Below are positions 26,601 through 35,600 of a stretch of DNA of 64,000 bases, one piece after another; positions within the stretch are counted from its first letter, which is position 1, and every line of letters begins with the position of its first letter. The notes below the pieces were generated by a model that had not been told where the DNA came from, did no database searches, and saw only the letters and a program-made list of their open reading frames with translations. Position numbers and translations under genes: made by a program. The DNA comes from Spodoptera frugiperda (taxonomy: Eukaryota; Arthropoda; Insecta; Lepidoptera; Noctuidae): NCBI RefSeq assembly GCF_023101765.2, contig NC_064238.1, positions 3,284,001 to 3,348,000 on the forward strand. The letters run 5' to 3'.

Positions 26601-29600
26601 TCAAACAACACCATTTAAAGGGACTCCAGGGATTCAAAGGATCAGAGAGGGATACGAACGTATGAAGTGTAGCCATTTAAAAAATACGCTTCATATTTTA
26701 TGTGGTGGCAACACCCAGATTCAAATTATACGCTACATTATGAGAAGAATGGAAAGTCATAAATAGTTCTTTGTTTTTTTGAGGCTCGGACTAGTTTCTT
26801 TAGACAGTTTGTAAAATAAGTTTGTCTAGGTTTTATGGGAAAAGCACTAAAGTTGTTACTTTTCCCTTTTCCGAGTTGAAATATTGAAACAAAGGAAATA
26901 ATATCATGTAAAGTAAAAGAAAAATTATATTAAAACATTCAGATTGTCTTCAGTGAAATCTTTTTGAGCAAAATCTGTTCATTTCATATTAAGTTTTCAA
27001 GAAAGAAGTGAATTTCCAGTCCCATTGAGATTCTCATTTTATACTGCACTTTTCTAAGGCTGCAGTTATATTGGATTCTTAAGATGTCCGTTTCAAAGCT
27101 TCATTGTCCCAAGTACTTTCTGTACAGCTTCATTAAATAACCACTTTGCAAAAAATTTATCTCGTTTTGGTAATAGCATGTAGAATCAAACATAAACTTT
27201 ACTTCTTTATGTTTAAAATCGACATTATAAAATCCATAATTATCCTTAATCGATGTGTCATATTTGATACTTTCACGTATTTCTATATAAAACTGTAGAT
27301 AATTCCCTATTTGTATAATGAGTGAGGTAGGTTGTTTGTAACGTTTAACATATATCAACATACAATATGACAAGGAATTACAACAAAACATATAGTCAGG
27401 ATCTTACGAAACTATAAATAATTGGAACACACATTATATATACGTAGGTACTATACGTATATACTACATATATCTGAAATAATTTAAGGGCCATTTGCTT
27501 GCTTTGCTCGCAAGTTTAACAAAGGAATACACAGGGACAGGGAACGGGGCACAAATGACATCCACTAAGTGTAATACAGTACAGAAAATTAATTTATTAA
27601 ACGTATTATCTTACAAAAAATCATTATTTAATAAATAAATAATTATAAAAAATTATTTGACATGTTCGAAATGGATGTGTTCAATCGACAATACACAGAT
27701 AACAAATGGAGGAACTTGTTGGTAGATACCTACAGGGTGATTGCGTCCGTAGGGCACGGACGACCTTGGAAGGTAGGCATATCACAATGTGCTGATAGTT
27801 AATAACAATTGTCAATTGACTTAGAGTACAGGTCTTACAGTAGGTGGGGGTGAGTTACAGTTCATGCCTCAACCTCTTCCTCTTTTACCTTCTGATCTCC
27901 TGGCTTGCCCTTGGACCAGTCTGGTTTTTTCTGTGGACACAAAAAGAAATCTGTTAAAAAATATTCCCTACTTAAATCACTTGGAAGCCGATAGCGCATC
28001 GCGGCTATATTCCTAAATACGCCTGCGATCAACAATCTGCTCGAACAATGGAAGCAGGTCTCGTAAAATATATACAGATGCTGCTGTAATAATACCAAGG
28101 CAATGTGTGGAGCTATTTTTATTTCAAATGAAAATTTTCGCTTTTTCAAATAAAATTCACACGGTTCTTGGTATAAGCTTTCAATTGTGCTCGTTTATCG
28201 GCAGACTCACCGCACCATACGCCGAATGTATGAGCGATAAATTGGTATCACGCCTCATAACGGCATATAGTATGGTGTAACAATAGGTTCACGAATTGCA
28301 GGCGTACCTACTATTCGCAAATTGTAATCGTGTAAAGCACACACTTTAAGCTTCGAAGGTATAACACATCTAAGAAAACATAACTATGAAAACCGAAGCG
28401 TTTTGTGGAGCAACCTAAAATAACCGCATAAAATATTATACAAGTGTGGGGTGTCTGCACTGTGGAACGCATGTTGGTATCACACAAAGCTTTATACAAT
28501 AAATCTGCTAAGGGGCCAAACTGCAGCGTAATCGCAACTGTCCTCATTATTTCTCCTTGAGACAAACTAAATCAATAAGGAGAACTAATGAGCGACAAAC
28601 TCCAACGCCCTTGAACACAGGTGGACGGATGAAATATACAATACGAATTGATGCCAATCGTTAATGTGTTTGAATTGGCAAAGATCTTCAGCTTCAGTGA
28701 AAAAATAAACTAGGTAATTGTAGCCACTCTAACGGTCTCATAGCTGTGCTGAAAATATAACATGCCGCGTGTATGAGCAACGTCTAAATTAAAACGTGTC
28801 TGTACGCGTTGTCGCTTTACTTTCTATTTACCTTGCCTGCAGCGCCACCCTGTGAAACATCGCATCATGATATTGTAACAATATTATTTTCGTTTCTATT
28901 CTACTTTGACTAGCTCGGCAATAACTAAGGTTCATTTATTTTATTTACTGCTACCCCTTCATTTCAATCCGGTGAATTTTTTCTTTAAGTATTAGTAATT
29001 CATTTATGAAAATTGCTACAATTTTAAAAGTATTGAAAGTTTGCTGAAGTTTGCACGTACCTTTGTACGTAGTTAGAGTAGAATGATTAGGTCTGTTAAT
29101 CGGTATGTAGGAACAATGCGAGTATCTGATATGTCATGAGTGTAAGTGTAGATATAATGTTGACAAGTAATTGAAGATCTTGTACACATATTAAGCAAAA
29201 TTTTAAAAGACCTACTTGCAGATTTATTTGAAAGAGTTAGTCACTAAAGAAATTGAAGAAAAAGCTTTTGGTATTTAATTTAGATTCCTAGAACAGAGGA
29301 GCGGCGAAGCTTTGCAGGGAGAACCGAATAAAGAGATAAACTCTTTGTAGTTAAAATGTAGAGCGTAAGCCTTTGGTTGGGGAGAAATTAAAGTAAAATG
29401 TTAATAACAAGATTGCAAGTCACATCTAAATAAAAGTTGAAGCTGTATTTAACGCGTCATCCAAACTCTTTCTCACCTTGTTTTATCAGGTTTGGATGTT
29501 ATACGGAATTCAAAAGATTTATCGTAGAAAAGAATGATTTATTTTATATTAAATTAATGGGTAATTAAAAAATAAGTCATCATTTGTTCAACAGCAGAGA

Positions 29601-32600
29601 ATGATTGTAAGAGATTGACTGTTAGTTTTAGTACATGGTCTACTTCTTTCCAATAGCCCAATCAGCTTTCTCCGCTTTCTTGGCCTGTAGAAGATGATTA
29701 GGTCAATGATGCTGGTTATTAAACATCACATCTACTAAAATACATAAGCATTTAGAAATACTCAGATGGTACTGGGACTCGAACCCATGTACAAGATGTA
29801 GTAGAAGCAACTCAAAATAATGAAGTTAATGAATTAAATAAAATTGAAATAGAAAATTATGTAAATAGAATTATTGAAGTTAAGTTAAAAGATAAAAAGA
29901 AAGAAGAAGAAAGTAGTAAAGCCAATAAACTACAAGTTGAATGTTAGAGAGAACGATTGATATCTTTTTATCATCGTAATTTTGAAGAAGATGCTATATT
30001 GAAAATAAAATATAGCGAAATATTGTATCAAGTGTAGAAAGAATTCGTGTTTTGTTGTCATTTGTATGTATCAATTATTAAATCATTTCGATATTTTTCG
30101 AACATGTCTTCTCCGAAAACGTTATTTCGTTTCAGAATTACAGTAGCAATAGTTTTAGTTTCTTCTTCTACAGTTACATCAGCCTCTACGGCTTTAACTA
30201 CAACGTTATTATTATCAAACCCATCTACAATATTAGCTATGACATCCAAAAGTACAATAAGTTCCTTGTCTTTATATTCTCCATCTAAATTACCAAGATT
30301 ATCTTCTAGAAGTACGTAAATATGAGTATTGTTAATTACCTCTTTGTCTTCTTCTTCAAGGGTGAATTCCTTCTTTTTGACGACCTTCAACTGGTTACGG
30401 AAGTTGAATTCGGCCGCCTTTTTCTGGAGCTTGGCGAATTTGTTCTCGTATTTGGACACCTTCTTTAGTGTGGGTTTGACGCTGGAGTAAAGAATTTTCA
30501 GTTAGTTATTGCACTTTCACAATTTCTTTGAATAATGATTAGTACTATTTGTAAAACCGCTTGCCTATCATTTGGTAAGAACAGATTAGATTTTAAATCG
30601 TAACTTTATTTCATTTATATTTCGTGCTATCAACTTTATACTTAGGAAGTTAGAATTTAGGACACAAAGTCCTTTGTGTTCGAGGTACCCATGTGTTCAT
30701 ATTTAATAGCGTGGTACTACACAATGTGACTGTATCAAAGAGAATCGCGGTGGCTCTCGTTACATGCTCTCTAAATATTGTCCAGTGTCTGAACATGAGT
30801 ATAAGTTCCAACAATTTCCAAAATATATATTATATATTTGTATACTAGGTATATATGTGTGTAGTTTGTGTACTTTGCATTACATAAAACTGAATTTACA
30901 ATCATGTGTAATAAATTTTTGCCTATAAAAATTGCACCTTACTTTAACTAAACCAAAGGATATATGAAGGTCGGTATTCAACATTTTCAATGAATGAATA
31001 AGTGTTAATAAAAATGAGATACTCACAATTTGCCTCTAAGGTCGTTGACTTGAGAGTTCAGGTCCGAGATCTGTTAAAATAAACATAGTCTTAGACCCCA
31101 ATTCCAAACAAACGGCCAAGTTAATAAAATAAAAGCAAATATAGAAAAATCGTAAGGAAATGTTATACTGGCTACAAAACCTTAAAATAAATGCTTGAAT
31201 TTTCATTCCAGGTAAGGGAAGGAATCGAACCAATACATTAGTCGTCTTGTGATGAAAATAAATATGATAGAGTAAATAAGAATAAAATTAAATAGATAGA
31301 TATAGCTTATTACAAATGTAAATAAGTATGTAGGATACGAACTGACTATTACAAAGCAACAATACCGACTACCAATGAAATAATTTGATGAAATCATTTC
31401 ACAAGTTTGAGTCAAAAGCACTGTAATAACAAATGTGTGTGCACACATTAATCAATTAAGTATTGACGCACTCCAAACATAAGGTTCAAACTTGTGCAAC
31501 GTCTTATTCAAACATGCAATGCACATAGAAAATTAGATTTGTCTTTTTGAAGCACAAACTGTCAAAAATCCCCACAAAATCAACAATCAGAACATAGATT
31601 AAATGAAAAAGAAATCGAAATATTAATACTAGAAAAGCACAGAACAAGATATAGAGCTGAGCAAGATTAGGCAGTGTTATTTGCGAGCTGAAGTATTGTC
31701 TTAATATCTGTGGTCTGTAGGAACATATTTCTAGTATCCCGGCTCCAGTATCCGGCCTCCTATATATCTTAAACCTGTGCTCTTTACCTAGACAATACAC
31801 TAGTGAACGTGGGCTATACTATGTAGGTACATCTGACAATATTCGTGCAAGAGATCTACTTATCGTGCCTCGTGATTGGTAGCTGGCCGCCTGCAGCTCC
31901 TGTGTCTCAACAACTAGATTTATTCACAAATGTACATAGACATGTGCAGAATATAATACATGTGCAACATATAACACGAGCGCTAACAATATTGTACTGC
32001 TTCGGCCGCGATCAGATCGTGCGTCGTCTAGAGTCAACAGTGCTTCTACTAGTCTAGTCAGTGATCGAAGTTGTAACATATTGAGCGCTTGTCGTGATGC
32101 GAGTTAATTTATATATGTATGTTGCGATGGAATCAATTCTGTATACATCGGCGATGTATGAGTACCACGTTGCAGATAATGTGTATCATGGAGTGACGGT
32201 GCAAAATCGATCCAGACTTGCAAATGTGGGTATGTATGTAGATACAGATGTGGGTACTGTGTGTCTTTGGACTCGCAAGTGAGCATAGTATACCACTCCG
32301 TGTCCCGGATAGTGATGCAAACGTTCCGAGCGGCCGATACGCTCGGCTCGGGCGCAGGGAGGGGGCGGGCAACATCGACCAGAGCATGGCACTTTCAATT
32401 TAACACTCGGTGTATACAGGTATTGCAAAAGGTTTGTGGGGTAGTTCAGCAACCGAACACGCAAACATGTCGCGCGAAATATTACGGCACATACGTGAAA
32501 AGTTGGAGATTTGGAACAAGAAGTTTCACTTACACTATGCACTTGCGTGTGCCAATAGAGGAACCAGTCCAGCGTTCCAATTACACCTCAACGGTATCAT

Positions 32601-35600
32601 TGTTATCATAAAAAGAGAAAATTCAGTAAGGCCTCTAAGCTCGCCACCACACATGAAGCGACACACTGGCGGATGCAGCTAGTATCATTTTATTATGCTT
32701 GATTATGTAGGTACTTGAACACTTTTAAATTATTATTATCAAAGTGCCATACTATTTTAGATATGATTTAATAAGGTATTTTAGGGATATTTGTTACAAT
32801 ATAATTATAATATTATATATAGATGTCATGCAACAGGCAGAAGCTTTAGCTGGTAAGCGGTTTGGTGACGAGATGATTTCAGTAAGGATGAAGATGAGAA
32901 GCACATCGACAGATGACCGACACGAAACATCAATAGATTATATAGACGATACATAAGACATAGAGATTGTCAGGACAGACGTAGACGTGACCGCGGTTCT
33001 GAGCCGAGTACAGATACATAGAACAAGTAATACATCAAGGTGAGAGTTACGCGGCATGCAGCGGCGAGGCGCCGGGCCCTGCGCCAGTAGTGAGTGCAGT
33101 GTTACTGTTACGCCGGTGGCGGTTACTGTAGTTAGTGTAGTTAATGGTGTAAGCTCCATGTCAGATGACGCGATCGGCGGAGATCGATTTTGCACCGCAC
33201 GCCTGCCATGGGCGGGGCGAGTGCGCCCGCGCAGCCCCGCGCTTCCCTCCCCACTACGACACATCACACGCGCTCTACAAGTACACCACTAACGAACCGG
33301 CCTTCCACCGTTATTTACAACTCAACAACAAACAACCGAAAACTTACAAAGCGTTATCAATGTATAAACACGAACTGTCACACGCGCACGTTTGTTACAG
33401 AATCGATGACTGTGATATTCACAATGGTTATAAAGTATTGGTCAATACCTCATAATCTCTTTTCCTGACTTCATGTTCCAAATCCCACTTCTGGCCCTCA
33501 CACACATACATGCGGTCATAATACTCCTGTATTATTCTCTTGAGCATTGCTATAGAAAAAGGAAAGACATATTATTGAGCCAGCAGAATGAGCATGGGCA
33601 TCGGTGTGAGTGACCTGACGACGTGGAGCGACGTGTGCATGTGTGCGGTGAGCCGTACAACTATCATGTCATGTCGTAACAACTAAATCAGAATCAACTC
33701 ATATCATGTCATATGCATTCCCAATTCCTAATTTATGTAGTTTACCTCCATTTTCCTAATTTCGATCGCTCGTTCTAGTTCATATTTATCCCCCTCAAGG
33801 TTGTATATTCTGTGCCAGTACATTTGACAAATGGTCTGGAGTTCCGCTAAAGAAAAACAATCACATTTTAAGTTTTGAATAATTTTCGTCGCTTCGAAGT
33901 CTGTCTCACGAATCTGTGTTGATGCTGTGTAGTGGACTCGACATGGGGACCTTCGACTGGTGGAATCAAAGCGTAAGCGAAGCTACATGATCAGTATTGA
34001 GGTGGGTATCAAATGGACTATTACTGAAACATAACCAATGTTGTTATTGACTCAAAACTCGATGAGAGTATCTACAGAATCTATTGCAGCTTCGGATGTG
34101 CTACAACGGGTCGTTGTTATTTCAGCGTTTTTTAATTTACTTTGTTATCCACACGGTTAAGGTTGAAAGGTATAATTTATTTTCAGCTCCGTAAATCGAC
34201 AATTATGATATTGCTGCGAAAACAAAACAATATTTAAATCTAGTCACATAATCGGCATGAACTACTCAAACGAGAGCGTAATAAATTGCGTGGCTCCCAA
34301 ACCAGGTCAGACCTCGAGCGCTCGGCGGGCCACCTCCATCTCGTGATCGTACTTCTCCTCTTCTAGCTTGATGATACGCTGATGGTAACCGGTTATGATG
34401 CTCGTGAGAGCCGCTACAACATCAACCAAGAGTTACTCGCGCTGTTCGCAACTGTACCGAGGGTTGTACGCGGCCGTACACCCGCACTCCGCGCCCACCG
34501 CCGGGGTGGCGTCCGCGCCATCGACCATCAGTTAGCCAAGTGTAAGTGGAAGAAATTTTAAGACGGAAGTAGAAGGTAGTGAGTATACGCAGATCAGATC
34601 AACGATATCAAATGAAGTTTAGAAGAAGTAGAGAAACGCGTTAGACAGAGAGGCCTGAGATTGACGGCCGACACACCGTTAAAGTCTTTGTTAAACCAGC
34701 TGACGAAGTAAGAACAACACGCCACTTGACATATCACAAGTTACGTTAATCATTTTAATATGAAGTAAATAGTGTTTGTAAGTTTTGTAAGTCGACACAA
34801 GAGAGCTGCTCGTTGACAGCAGCTCATCTCTCTACCTCCATATCTTTTCTTTTAACGATGTATTCCAGATCGAACTTCTCGTCTTCGAGCTGTCCGATGC
34901 GGGTGTGGTATTCTTTGCAAACCCTCACAAGCGCATCTATAATTCGACATAATACATGTACAAATGTAGCTTATGGTGGAGCCCTATGTGAGAGGAACAC
35001 GAACATGAACACGGTCGTGTTGTGAAGTGTGTGATGGTATATTCTATGGGTTCTTTACATATGTCCACTTGTTGGCTATAATATAACATGTGAAGAATGT
35101 TTAACTCTAGAGTATGGGTGCCAATGTAGCGGGGGTTGAACAGATATTTACCTTCGTTTGCATCTTCAACGTTCTTGGGTTTACCGCACCTCTCCTCAAT
35201 GATGCGCCTCCTCTCGGCCGCTTTGCGTTCCTGCTCCTTTTTCAGTTCCTCAGCGGCTTTCTTACGCAGCAGCAACTGTAGGATGGTGGGAGCGGGGACT
35301 GAGTATACTGATTCTGCTATTTTGGGAAAAGGTGTGTTCGTTGGAATGGTTACTTACCCTGAGCTTCTTCTTCCTCTCAGGTGTCATGAAACCCTTCTTC
35401 GCCTTCTTGGCTTTGGAGGCCTCCTCCATACGCTTGCGCACCTCAGCACGCTTGCGGTCGATTTCGGCCTGTTTGGCCTTCTTCGCCTGGAGACAGTGGA
35501 CATTGGTAACTAGTGTACTTACAACACACCTACATGTTGGATTAGTGTTTCTATGTGTGTATTAAATCTTGTTTGTGCTTTAATTATGCTTGTGAACATT

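Noticed and set aside
29765..29800. tRNA-like B-box (reverse of GGTTCGAGTCCCAGTACC) in a TnI intron
   Set aside because: No A-box or cloverleaf could be built around it; at best the stub of an old SINE.
32261..32682. Overlapping 90-116 codon frames in the intronic GC-rich island
   Set aside because: Several frames on both strands are open together, as GC-rich DNA tends to give. None looks like a known protein or has fitting splice sites.
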